Source of the DNA: Pochonia chlamydosporia 170
Taxonomy: Eukaryota; Ascomycota; Sordariomycetes; Hypocreales; Clavicipitaceae
Length of the DNA: 64,000 nt
Assembly: GCF_001653235.2 (NCBI RefSeq)
Contig: NC_035796.1
Location: forward strand, 2,852,001-2,916,000
Direction: 5' to 3'
In this document: piece by piece, positions 10,813-21,464 of the stretch
How the letters are laid out: each line of letters opens with the position of its first letter
How positions within the stretch are numbered: position 1 is the stretch's first letter
The notes under the pieces: model-generated
The model's database searches: none
Seen by the model: the letters and a program-made list of their open reading frames with translations, nothing else
What the model was told of the DNA's origin: nothing
Translations under genes and position numbers: made by a program

Positions 10813-12072
10813 CCCTGAGATGGATGCCCTACCGGCCTGGGCCACTGACATCGGGTACCGCACCACTCTGGTGCAAGTAGTGATGGCTGGCTGAGTGACT
10901 GTGTCGGTCTACGAATGGTGCATAGCAGTGCTGTATTTACTTGATGAATCCGGTCATCTTATCATAGAGAGTAAGCCCAAGATTCGAGTGTCTGATTCAA
11001 ACAGCATGTATGCAGTACTGCGCTGTAAATCACTCATTGATACCAAATGGAGATGTCACCCTTGGGTCGAGATATTCATTCCCTAGGCAAAAACAGGGCC
11101 ATCGTGACCTGCGGCAGAAGGCGGGGGATCGGCCAAATCGACTGGCAGGCATGAACCGGAAAGTCTTGGCATTCAGCTGCGGCGGTAAAAAGACGGCACT
11201 GGGCTCGAATGAAACGAACTCATGGTGGGCTTGACAGGCGGTCAGTGGTACTGAGGATCTGGAATCTGGGATTACTTGTACACAGTCAGCTGTTGCATGT
11301 GAGGAGAGAATGTCCTGAAGGAGGAACAACGAAGCAAGATGGGTGGCCACAGATGTGTCGGGTATTGTTGACGGGGACAACTGGAATCAAATGAATACTT
11401 CTTGCACTGCCCACGCTGACGGCACCATTGGACCTGAAGTACTCCGTGCTGCACGCTGAATGTGTCGGAGGACTCGGTTCACCAGAAAGTTGGCGTTGAG
11501 GGGTCCCCCGTCCTTCAGGTGTCGGTTTGTGGTGTGGTGCGGTGTGGTGGCATGGCGTGTGTCATGCAGTCAGTGTCAAGTTGGAGAAGGGCTAAGGTGT
11601 TCGTGGATGGTTTGAAAATACATGGCGGATGGCTGATGGATGGATGGTCCATGTGATCAGATACCCCAATCGATTTCGACTGTTCTGGTGCGATCCAGCA
11701 TCCAGTCAGTCTGAATCCCGACTTTGTCCAGCGGCGCGTGAATGTCCTGGGCTGGGCTGCATGTGCATGAATGCTGCACACAGTCAGTTCCTTTTCGGTA
11801 TAACCAACTAAGAACCCCCATCATGAGTTCCCTTCTAATCTTTCCCCATTTGCTTCCAAAGCAGCAGTTTACTTAAAAATCTCCATTTATCGTCCTGTAT
11901 TTCTTCTCGTAACCCGCAAGCCACTGCTAGTCCTCGGCCGTTTGGGAAGCACAAGCTCGCGACTTTCTCGGCATGATACAGCCGCACTGGGCTTGGCAAA
12001 CCGGCACAAGCAACAAGAAAAGCACCTAGATTGCTCCGAGTGTACCGACATCGTTCCAACTTGCTCACTATT

Positions 12073-12080
12073 TATATAAA
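12073..12080 (+). promoter_or_regulatory. TATA box TATATAAA
   Basis: Consensus TATA element 100 bp before the ATG of the small membrane-protein gene, in an AT-rich window. Confidence 0.5.
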
Positions 12081-12172
12081 TACGAGATACTTGATTCCTC
12101 TTACAAGTCGACACATCGATATCGAGAGACACAACCCGCCCACCTTGCGAGTGGAGCGTTTCCAACAAAACC

Positions 12173-12754
12173 ATGTTATCACCACTACCCTACAGAATAA
12201 CCTGGAATCGACCAGTTTTGCTCATCGTCGTGCTTGTCCTCCTCTCATGGACACTACCTGTATACGCAACACGAGAGGCAGAAGTCGAGGCATCCATGAA
12301 GAGAATACGCCACGGGCCAGTAATACCAGCTGCACCGACGGAGTTAAAAAGCACCTTTGACCAAGACGCGACATATGAGCTTCACAAAAGGCGGAACAGC
12401 GACAACGGTAACCGTGATGCGAATACAGGAAATTACCCAAACAATCACGAACCATATGGAATTGACCCCCAGAGGTCTAGCCACTCAAACACGCTGAATG
12501 GCGAAAGACGAGACGCACCTGCACCTGTGCCGGAATACACGCCGATAGTGACGCCCGCTCCGGACCAGGAGGCCGTGCTGGCGAGCCAGGGGTACAAGCA
12601 GATTACGTATTATACGTGTAATACTATTGGAGGCAATGAACACTGCGGTTGGCATGTGCCGATTGTGAAGGCGCAGGGAGTACGGAGGGACTCAGGGACG
12701 GTGTGGATGGTTGTTGGGTGTTTGGCCGGTGTGTTTGCCTTGGGGTTGATGTAG
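12173..12754 (+). CDS. Small secreted/membrane protein, possibly GPI-anchored, function unknown
   Basis: Single exon, 193 residues; start context AAAACCATG. Residues 14-32 (PVLLIVVLVLLSWTLPVYA) form a signal peptide or signal anchor. The middle is Asn/Asp/Pro-rich and hydrophilic. Residues 137-160 (ASQGYKQITYYTCNTIGGNEHCGWHVPIV) carry the only two cysteines and look like the conserved core. The protein ends in a 17-residue hydrophobic tail (VWMVVGCLAGVFALGLM) right after RRDSG, the layout of a GPI-attachment signal or of a tail anchor. Topology therefore suggests the plasma membrane or cell wall. I do not recognise a named family. The clean start, TATA box and two-ended hydrophobic layout argue that it is real. 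Confidence 0.65.
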   Translation: MLSPLPYRITWNRPVLLIVVLVLLSWTLPVYATREAEVEASMKRIRHGPVIPAAPTELKSTFDQDATYELHKRRNSDNGNRDANTGNYPNNHEPYGIDPQRSSHSNTLNGERRDAPAPVPEYTPIVTPAPDQEAVLASQGYKQITYYTCNTIGGNEHCGWHVPIVKAQGVRRDSGTVWMVVGCLAGVFALGLM

Positions 12755-13393
12755 TGTGGTGTTGTGATGATGATGATTTATGACTGCATTGCGGAGGGTT
12801 GGTTAGGATTTGGTGGGATGGGGAATGTGTTTATGGGTAGATTTGGAGTTTTATGGTTTTGCATGGGCTGATAGGTGATACCCGCTGCTGGTCGGCTCGT
12901 TTGAATATTACAATTGTTCTGCTTGAGTCTAACTCGTTGACACTGAGTACTTGAGTAAGTGGTGCAAGTTTCCATCAGGTACGATATTCACCACTGGGGT
13001 CTAGATTTGCTGTTCTTCAAACTTGAATATTGCTGCACCAGAGGGTTGTTGATTATTTAACTTCGTGTCATGTAAGGGCTCGACATAGACGAGGCAATCC
13101 AACTCCAACAAGTACGACATCGCATCACAAAAGGGACGTCAAATAAACTTGGTCCGAAACCGATAACACCGTTGATTTCATGCTAGTGTATTGAAGATAG
13201 ACCATGGAAGCCAGGCCCTCATCTCCCCCTCCCCCAAAAACCCAACGCGTTCCCAGAGGTTCGTGAGCACATTTTTCCTCATGCCCAAGAAATCCAAAGC
13301 GTCCTGCAGCGCTTAATGCCGCAGATTCGCTCGCGCAGCCACAGACATAATAACCTCGCCCATTCCCCAATTTTACAACGATGTGCGTTACGC
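12755..13393. other. Convergent 3' intergenic region
   Basis: 639 bp between the 3' ends of the small membrane-protein gene (plus) and the eS24 gene (minus). AT-rich; no gene or structured RNA recognised. Confidence 0.5.
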
Positions 13394-14310
13394 TTATTTG
13401 TCCTTCTTCGCCTTGGCACCCTTGACCTTTGCTGTGCCACGGAGGGTCTTTTGTCGGTTCTTGCGCTGCTTGCCTGTCGTGGTTGTTAGCAAAAATATCT
13501 TCATCATCCACCACGGGTCCTTTTGGGATTCATGACGAGTAATTCCACGATCCCGTCAAGGATGAAGAGGAGGTACATACGCTGCTGTCTGCTGGCACGC
13601 TCGGGCTTGGTGGCCATGCCGACACGGACAAGGCGGTAGATGGGCTCGAACTTCTTCATGGCCTCGGGGGAGTCGTAGATGAGGGCGAAGCCAGTGGTCT
13701 TGCCACCACCGAACTGGGTTCGCAGGCCAAAGACCTGGACCTGGTCCTTCTGGGCCTTGTACATGCCACCGAGCTTCTCGCGGAGCTCCTCCTTGGAGAT
13801 GTTGGCACGGCTGGGGTGGAGGATGTCACTACCAACACGTATTAGTACCTTTATCATCTTGTGACCAGAGTTCATCCATTTTGGCGGCAGGATTTGAGTC
13901 CTCGGACTTCGAGGGGCGTCGGTCCGTCTGATGAAAATCTCTTCAATCCGATATGTCGATCGATATTCGAAGTCCCTTTGGCATCACACATACGAATATG
14001 ATAAAAACTTCTGCAGAGTCCAATCCTGTCGAAGATTGCCTTGCATATTTTGGTGTTGAGAGAGTTGGCGAAAATTCCACCGATAATCGTCCATTCCATT
14101 TCGTTTTCAATTGCCATCGAATTCGGCGTTGAAGAGATTTTCGCAGATAGAACATTCGTCGGCGCCCATCGTCAAGTCGGACATTCAAATCGCGCGGCAC
14201 CATCGATGAGGAAGGGGTCAAACTCACACGACCATCTGCTTGCGGCCCAGCAGAGGGTTGCGGATGAACTTGCGAGTTCGCAGAGTAACGGGGCTGTCGT
14301 TGTCCGCCAT
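13394..14310 (-). CDS. RPS24: 40S ribosomal protein eS24
   Basis: Three exons on the minus strand, 14310-14228, 13828-13581 and 13473-13394, encode 136 residues, the usual eS24 length. The protein reads [33 protein letters not shown]..., with the family signature [21 protein letters not shown] and a Lys/Arg-rich tail ending KAKKDK. It is a structural component of the small subunit, needed for early 18S pre-rRNA maturation in yeast. Intron 1 is 399 bp (donor GTGAGT, acceptor GGTAG), several times longer than the other introns here; intron 2 is 107 bp (GTATGT, ACGACAG). The intron phases (2, then 1) restore MVVDILHP and RQQRKQRK exactly. The 5' end faces the methyltransferase gene at 14757, and a telobox lies 156-164 bp upstream of the ATG. 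Confidence 0.96.
13933..14142. repeat. 14-bp perfect inverted repeat inside eS24 intron 1
   Basis: GAAAATCTCTTCAA at 13933-13946 and its exact reverse complement TTGAAGAGATTTTC at 14129-14142. With a few mismatches the arms extend into TCGG on one side. Both arms lie inside the 399-bp intron, so the pre-mRNA could form a long-range stem enclosing about 180 nt. Confidence 0.7.
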
Positions 14311-14756
14311 GGTTGCGGTGTTGTGATGTTGTCTCTGGGTGGTGACGGAGGAGAGACTGGTCGTTGGGCGTGGTGACTTCAAATCCGTGGTGGATGAGAG
14401 GGCTCGTCCGCGAAATCTGACCTAGGGCGAAAATTCCGTCGCTGCCGTGTCGCTTAACTGGGTCCAACCCTAACAATTTGTGCGTGAACTCGACCCAGTT
14501 GTGTGCCTGAAAAATGGGGCCACTTTCTCGGTGGTGGGGGAGATTTTACGCACAACAATTTCGATGTGAAAGTCACGTGTGGCTTGTGGCTGAACGGACA
14601 ATTGTCGGAAATGCAAACTGCCATTTTGGGAAGCTCTACCCCACATTTGTCTCCGCGCTTTCAGTGCTCACGCGAGCTCTGTCAACTGCATGGAGGGGGA
14701 GATTGGTGTTGAAACTTAGTTTGAGCATCTTCAAATGGCCTGTTGTTTGGCCTGTC
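14311..14756. other. Divergent promoter, eS24 / lysine methyltransferase
   Basis: 446 bp shared by the 5' ends of two translation-related genes. It holds the telobox near the ribosomal-protein side. No other coding feature. Confidence 0.6.
14466..14474. promoter_or_regulatory. Telobox-like AACCCTAAC upstream of eS24
   Basis: AACCCTAAC (TTAGGGTT on the other strand), about 160 bp before the eS24 start. TTAGGG-type boxes bound by Tbf1-like factors are known in ribosomal-protein promoters of several fungi. Use here is inferred from position. Confidence 0.5.
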
Positions 14757-15875
14757 ATGGATCCTCCATGGAGGCAACAGGTAGATCGATTTTGTTACCA
14801 ATATCAACAACTGGAGACTAATCTTGACTATCCGCAAGACGAATTCCTCTGCCTGGAGGAGGTGCAGGAGGACATCTACAAGCGTGTCTTTTGCGATGAC
14901 GTTTCCAATTATGGACCGCCGAACAGATATCGCATCAAGATTTTGAAGGAGTTATTGTCGCGAATAGAGTCTTCGATAGATGACTGGGATAAATATGTAA
15001 GTGCTCTCGTAGTTGTTGGCATACACCCATACAACAATAAACCGTAATCATATATTTCATGGTCATTCTGACCAAGTTCCAAGGCCGTCTCCGATGAACT
15101 CATGTCCACATTATCCGTGCTTCTGTCCACTCCCAAATCTCCTGAAGCTTTGTGGGCGCAAAAAAAGTGCTACGTAACATATCATCTCTCCCTGTTGGAG
15201 CCTGAGACGCAAGAGAAACAAATTGCCCAGCACCCCAGTATCACTCTATTCGAGAATAGAAACCTCATCGCTGCCGGAGGCACCACGGGATTGCGGACAT
15301 GGGAAGCGGCGCTACAACTAGGGCAGTATCTCTGCCAAAACCCTTCCCTTGTTGCTGGAAAACGCATACTTGAGTTGGGGACCGGCACTGGATATCCTTC
15401 GATCCTCTGTGTGAAGCATTTACGAGCGGCTCATGCCATTGCCTCGGACGGTTCCGACGACGTCATCAACAATTTACCGGATAATTTGTTCCTCAACAAT
15501 CTTCAGGACTCGTCGAAAATTACACCAATGGACATTAAATGGGGTCATGCACTGGTCGGCACTGAGGACGAGAAATGGAATGGCGGTCAGCCGGTTGACA
15601 TTGTTCTCGGTGCTGATATCACCTATGATCAACGCGTGATCCCTGCCTTGGTTGCGACTCTCTTCGATCTGTTTGGGCTATACCCCAACGTGGAGGTTTA
15701 CATCTCGGCTACTGAACGAAATGCAGCTACCTTTTCAGCATTTCTGAATGTATGCAATGAAAGGGGACTTTCGGTTGAAAAATTGCATTTCGAGGTGCCT
15801 CCTCAGTCGCGACAGCATGGACCGTTTTACGATGATCAACTGGCAATCCACTTGTGTCGAGTATCTAACACTTGA
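14757..15875 (+). CDS. EFM3: Protein-lysine N-methyltransferase, Efm3/FAM86 type (eEF2 methylation)
   Basis: Exons 14757-14996 and 15084-15875 (87-bp phase-0 intron; GTAAGT, branch CTGAC, acceptor CCAAG) give 343 residues, close to yeast Efm3. It is a seven-beta-strand SAM-dependent methyltransferase of the Methyltransf_16 group. Motif I is ILELGTGTGYPS (about 176-186), post-I is AIASDGSDDVINNL, and the post-II motif is VDIVLGADITYD, matching the group's [DG]-A-D-[VI]-x-Y signature. An N-terminal helical extension (WRQQVDRFCYQYQQLE...) and YVTYHLSLLEPETQEKQ are typical of the FAM86/EEF2KMT branch. Yeast Efm3 trimethylates eEF2 on a lysine near the diphthamide loop. The related Efm2 is the main alternative, but it is longer. 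Cytosolic. Its divergent pairing with a ribosomal-protein gene fits a translation role. Confidence 0.82.
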
Positions 15876-18800
15876 TGGGCCGATGCTGCCATCGTATTAT
15901 GCTGGAGTTGACCGTTGCAGTCTGGAACATAGCAAAAAGCCGTGAATGTCCATGGGCAGACATGCATAATCACGTTCTGGGCTGTGCTGCAGAAACCGGC
16001 GATTTTGCTCCTACAATTCTTGGCCAGCGACGCGCTTATACAGAGGAGACCGAATGAGCAACCAGGTCCCATAATGCAGACCTCAGCACCATCGTCATTC
16101 AATTGTGGAGGTCCAGCAAACTCTTCGATTAGTGGTCTGTCTTAACCCTCGTCCACCGCGAAGGGACGGTGTCAAATGTCTCATGACGGTAGCGGCTACT
16201 ATCCGGTGATGCAGATCAGACATGTGTGAAGTCATGGACGTGGGAAGCATGCTGGACCTGGTTGCCAAAAGCTTCAGGAACAGGCAGGACCAATGAATTT
16301 GATCTGCGTGTATTTAGTTTTGTCTTGTGCTTCACGTTTGAGTGGGACATGTGATATGAGCCCCTGAACATTTCAGGAAGGATAAGTGGCGGCAAGTCGG
16401 CTGAGAACTCTGTACGATAGCAAGAGTTGGTAAACTCCATGTCAGTCGGTTATTAGTTGACATGTATTCCCCTGTCTCTCTGGACGAGCCCGCTGTTGTC
16501 CGTCAAGTTGCTTTTCTGATAGACGGAACACCTTGGTTTTGGAGGTGGCCACACCACATCTCGTTTGGAACCAGACGACGACCTGCGTTCGCCTCAGTGG
16601 AGGTAACGGAGGTTGCTGGTACCTCCATGGCCTGTTTCGTTGGATTTCAAAACTTTCCCAGGGGACTATTGAGGGTGATACGAATCACTGCGCGATCGGC
16701 AAGACGTCACATTTGGGCGATCGGCGGCCACTGTGGCTGGCGTCGGAAAGTTTGCTGCGTGCCATGTAAGGAACTGGAACCTCTGGGAGGCGAGCTGACG
16801 ATCTGGCCGATCGATGGAGGAGCTGGCTGCAGGATAAATTGCACTTGACAGTAGCTGAGTGCGTGAGTGTGTCTTGCTTACGACGTCTGTTGAGCCGGCA
16901 GGTAGTATTTGGCTTGTTGCAGATAAGAGCTGGAGTATTTCTAATGACGCGATTGGCATCTTCTTTTTGCTTATGGAAAACGCTAGTATTGTGCATCGAG
17001 ATGCCAGCTTCCATGGGTCATGTTAAAACCATTCCAGGCTGTATTTGTTTTTAATCTCGCTGGATCCGCATGTTATGCCCCCCCGGTTGTTTCCTGCCAA
17101 CGCAACGTTTCTCCAGCTTGACGGGAATTGCTTAATCTCCCCATACTGTTTCCTGCGAGGGTTTGATTCCCAGGCACAGTGCTCCGTACATTGTGCCGAG
17201 TATCAAATTGACTGCTTCTTCATATTCCGTGCGTGACCCCGTGGGTGGTCTGCGACGTGCTCGGTTCTGGAAAAGATTCAACAAGACATGCTGCAATAGT
17301 TCCAAACAAGCATTACACCCTGGCCACGACCCATTCTTGTCTGTCCACATGGGAACATGCTGCATTCTAGCTGTCACAGAGCGCCAATCCCCCTGAGCTA
17401 TTTCGGTCACAGCATGAAAAGAGGTCATTTGTCTCCATTCAACCTCCATCGGCTTGTCTCGTCCTTCCCACTTTGGTAGCTCCACCAGAGCTAGAGAAGA
17501 AGGTGCTGGCGTTTGGGTATCGCAAGATACGTCGATAGGCAGATCATAGTCTCTTGCAGCAGGAGGCTCAGTTTGACGAGTTCTGAGATGGTCAATCATC
17601 AGCAATTGATCTTCCAGAAGAAGCACAACGGGCCTGGCTGCTTTCATCAGATTGACGGTTGAAAGTTCAACTGCCGGGCAAACGTTAAAAGCACGTTCGA
17701 ACCTTAACCGCAGACTCCCTCATCACATTTCTCCCACCAACGACAAGGTTCGGCTTTCAAAACCAAATACAAGCCACTTGGCACACCATCGTGACAAGTC
17801 TTGTGTGTATCCCCAACTGCCTTGCGAGCAAAAACAACGTTTATGCTCTTTGAACGGCCAAACTCAATTGACCCAGCGTCAGCTCTTCGACTAGACCGCA
17901 CGGAGAGCACGAACCGAATATTTGACGGTGACCATTGTCACCTGAACCTGGCTTGCAGGTCTTGCAGCTCTTCCCGCCCAATTTGAAATTTTCTTCAATC
18001 AAGGCAAAAGAACCTGCAGCCGGTCAGGCTATTGGGTTGGCACATCCCGCTCGTTGTTCCCAGGCTTTCCACCCCCAATTCTATCCATGACCCAATTCTG
18101 GACCAGTCTTGTTCCAGTTGGCGCCACAAGCATACCACCCTCATCGCCATAACACAGACTATCAGGCAGAACCCCGTACCACCACAGGTCCAGGTCGAGC
18201 ACCAATACGGCCTCATTTCGTGTCCTAGCGCTCAAAGCGTGTTCCCCAACTGGCTGGAATAGCTCTCGAGCGTTTGGTCCGATTCCCAACCTGCGCAAGT
18301 GGCAGCTAGCGTCGTTGCTGGTGGTGTTACTTCGTCCGGCGGGCGACTCCGAACTGGGACCAGACCCAAGTCGTCTTGATTGCTTCTTGTTTGCTGCATC
18401 GCTCTGCCGCTCGACCGCTCCTTGACCGCGCACCCCATCTGAACGTGTGGTAGCGCCATCGACCTCACTGGCTCCAGCTCAGTTGCCGATTTCCCTGGCA
18501 GACCACTGGAGACGAGAAGAATTCAAGAGGAGCTGCCACACAAATATACCCTGTCGACTGTGCTTGAATCGCCCTGGTCTGGTTCCGCTGGCTTCCCTGT
18601 CTCCCTTGCCGTCGTATCGTGGGAAGCGTCAAATTGTCGCCACCGCCATCTCTCTCATTGGCCAACCAGCACATTGCGACACGCAAAACCTTAATTGCAC
18701 CCAGTTGGCTGCCCAGGAAGAAAAGAACCTCGAATGGGGGTTTTGGCTGCAGTTTGATTATCGTGGAGTAAGCTCCAAGGTGAAAGTCCCAGGTACAGAA

Positions 18801-19618
18801 TTGACGGCCATTCCATTCAACACTGTGCAGGCGCCTTTCCCGTCTTCCCATCTTCCCATCCTGCTTTTCAATCATTGCCCCCCGCTCCTTCCCTCTTTTT
18901 ACTTCTACATTGCTGTAGCCGATTATTTTGCCTCTGGTTATCCTTCAGCTGAAATTTACCTGGGACAACTTTGACAACCAGACATTTGGCATAACTGTTC
19001 CAATCCATACTCCATACACCCCTAAACGTTCATTCCCATCCGAGTTTCCGACCAGACTCCTAACGGGGACGCAGCCACATCAGCCTGTTCGTCTCCACCT
19101 CGTTATCGACCCAAGCACAACACATCCTTGGACACTGGGAGGGCATTCATACCTCCTCCTCTTATCAGGCTTTCTACCTCCGGTTCTACCTCCAGAAAAC
19201 GACCAAAGGGTCGGTGATAGACAGAGATTGCCATATCACCAGGTCATCAAATTCGATCCCGCATTAATAACGCTCACAGTCCCACGTTTCTTGCTCTTCC
19301 TAGTGGAGACACGTTCGTTGGCTCCTTATCTTACAGCAAATCCTGGAGCTGCTTGGTGCCTCGAGGCAGGTCTGGTTGGCAACGGCTGAACCACAGAGTG
19401 GGCTTCTGCATCTGCATACTGCAACAACACTGCGGCCGTGAACCCCCCGGCTCATGGTATGGATTACGGCCCAAGACCGACATTGCATTCGATGGGCTTG
19501 TTATAAAGTGCAGCGTATTTCATCGATACAATTCCTTGCCCCTTCATATACTTTCAACCCAAAGGGAACCTGCAGGACTTGACGACAACTGGTACCTGTC
19601 CCAAGAGACGAAAGCAAA
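15876..19618. other. Long intergenic region, 3.7 kb
   Basis: No supported coding gene. The distal part (about 18,400-19,618) is pyrimidine-rich with several upstream ATGs and probably contains promoter and a long 5' leader of the small gene at 19619. A minus-strand frame at 17132-17647 (171 codons) has no recognisable domain and was not called. No transposon ends or tRNA seen. Confidence 0.5.
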
Positions 19619-20098
19619 ATGGCTTTGAGCAAGACACACAGCTACAACTTCGCTCTGCAGAAGTACATGCTTTTGCAGGAGCAACATGAAGAATTATCAA
19701 GCCACCTTGAACAAATACGACCACGGAAGGCGTCAGTGACAAGCATGTCGACTCGATCATCCAGCACTTCATCAACGTCAACATCGCCTAGGCGGCATTC
19801 GAGGAGCGGTGAGCGAAAACACGGCCGCTCTAGAGTTCGCTACAGCGGATGGGATACTGCTGGTTCCGGATTACTGGACACAATTCTGGATGAAGAGACC
19901 ATGCACGAGATTTCTGCCGAAGAACAGCGCCTATTCGATGTCAACGAGAGCATCAAACGTGCATTGACGGAGCTACTCAACTGTGATGCAGTGCGCAGTG
20001 ATAGCGCTATGCGCATGTGGGCGCAAGCCAGACTTATGGAGACGGAAAAGGAGCTTCGCTCTGGGCGACGGAGACGGAGCTCTCCATGCATGGAGTAA
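19619..20098 (+). CDS. Small Ser/Arg-rich protein, function unknown
   Basis: Single exon, 159 residues, start context AGCAAAATGGC. Three parts are visible. Residues 1-35 are a helical, coiled-coil-like start (YNFALQKYMLLQEQHEELSSHLEQIR). Residues 38-75 are a Ser/Thr/Arg-rich linker resembling a phosphorylated or nuclear segment (SMSTRSSSTSSTSTSPRRHSRSGERKHGRSR). Residues 85-150 are a helical C-terminal part (LDEETMHEISAEEQRLFDVNESIKRALTELLN...MRMWAQARLMETEKELR). The alternation of structured helices with a linker looks like a real conserved protein. I cannot name a family; a small adaptor or nuclear protein is a guess. The long upstream leader suggests translational control. Confidence 0.6.
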   Translation: MALSKTHSYNFALQKYMLLQEQHEELSSHLEQIRPRKASVTSMSTRSSSTSSTSTSPRRHSRSGERKHGRSRVRYSGWDTAGSGLLDTILDEETMHEISAEEQRLFDVNESIKRALTELLNCDAVRSDSAMRMWAQARLMETEKELRSGRRRRSSPCME

Positions 20099-21464
20099 GG
20101 AGGCTATTGTCACTATGGAAAAATGACAAATGACTTCTGAAAAAGTCCCTTTCTGGACTATTCTTGGTAATACCTAATTTCTTGCATTGGCGTTTTTCCC
20201 TACGGAACGGCTTCCAGCCACGACAAGGTTGTGCTATTACGGCGTTCATGGATAAGTAGCAAAGACGGGACTTTGGCTTCTTGGGTTAAAAAGCGATATG
20301 GTGTGGCATTCATCACGACCTCATACAACGGCGACACAGAACGTCGAGAGGATATTTTTTGCATGGCGTTTTCCCCCTCCTGTACTATCTTCCTTATCTC
20401 TGACAGCATCAGCTGCAGCGTTGCTACGAGCATCCATCTGCCTAGTAACTTCAATTCTTCTACCAGGCGGACCACGAAAATCCGTCCTTTAAAATTGAGA
20501 TAACTTTTGTCAAATCATGACCTGCTGTGGTAAGGTGCATGTCTCTGAATATTACTCTGTGAGATGGTGACGGAGATTGGACTTGTGTGAATCAGCGATG
20601 AACCACCTGAGACAAGTGGGAGTTCCAACCCAGTCGAGCCGGCTAAGCGTTCGCCAAGAAATGCTTGGCTTTTACGGAATGGGTACCGAAAACGACTCTT
20701 TGAGCTTCCAAGTTTGCAGCATGCCTTGGTCCCAAGTACCTAGTATCTATGTACATAAAAGAGCTTGGCTGCGTTGCAGTTCATAGAGCTCCACCAAATG
20801 TGAATATGAAAACGTATTCCAACCGAGCACACCTCCAAAGAGCAATCGGTTGGACTTTGTGCAGGCAAGAGGGGCATTCCATCGCATTCTTCCTGATTCA
20901 AGGATGCCAGGACAAGGGAGCATGGTGGCTTGTTCCGCTCATGCTCTCCTCTCCTGGTCTGTTTTCTCCCCCGCACGATGCGCGACCCTCACCATGAAGG
21001 AGTAGTTCTCTCCTGGCGGCTTGACAGCTTGTGTGGTAGCGCCTCTTGAAGCCCAAGTCTCCAACTTATCATCATCTATTGGTTCCGCCAACGAGGAGAG
21101 GTTTGCACACCTTTTGTTGCTCCAGAACTGCATGGGCTTGCCCAATGTGGCTTGCTTTAGCGCAACGTCGTGATCATCACGTGATGGAGTCTATTCTGGG
21201 CGCTGGACATCCCTGTCCCGGGAGAATATCGGGAAGAAGAGAGCTCCATAGCTTTTTGATCTGCAGCTTTTGGACATTGCCTCTGTCACAGCCGCCCATT
21301 GGTTGCATTTCTGACCACACAGCTCTGACGACACAGCTGCTTGAATATTCGCACAAAGTGGCTATTTTCAGCACACCTTGCTCATGAGCGTTGTATTTTA
21401 TCAACGTGTTGCAGCTTGAACTGCATTCACTCATTCATTGTGAGCAATCCTAATTACTGGAGCA
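20099..21464. other. Intergenic, 1.4 kb
   Basis: 3' region of the small gene and promoter of the cyclophilin gene. Short frames on both strands (for example 20200-20475 minus) show no recognisable domain. Nothing else seen. Confidence 0.5.

Larger units (their letters stand above)
10363..12172. other. Intergenic, 1.8 kb
   Basis: No supported gene. It contains one inverted-orientation copy of TACTCCGTA (10582-10590), an 8/9 match at 11440-11448, a short tandem repeat near 10792, and the promoter of the small membrane-protein gene. Confidence 0.5.

Noticed and set aside
13931..13937. TGATGA in eS24 intron 1 as a C box of a snoRNA
   Set aside because: No D box at suitable distance and no terminal stem; it also lies on the strand opposite to the host gene.
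17158..17175. GGTTTGATTCCC, resembling a tRNA T-arm
   Set aside because: Flanking bases do not pair into a T-stem or acceptor stem.
17132..17647. 171-codon minus-strand frame in a long gap
   Set aside because: No domain, signal or splice support; composition like the flanking non-coding DNA.
20200..20475. 91-codon minus-strand frame with helical look
   Set aside because: Too short, no promoter signals, no known family; left unannotated.
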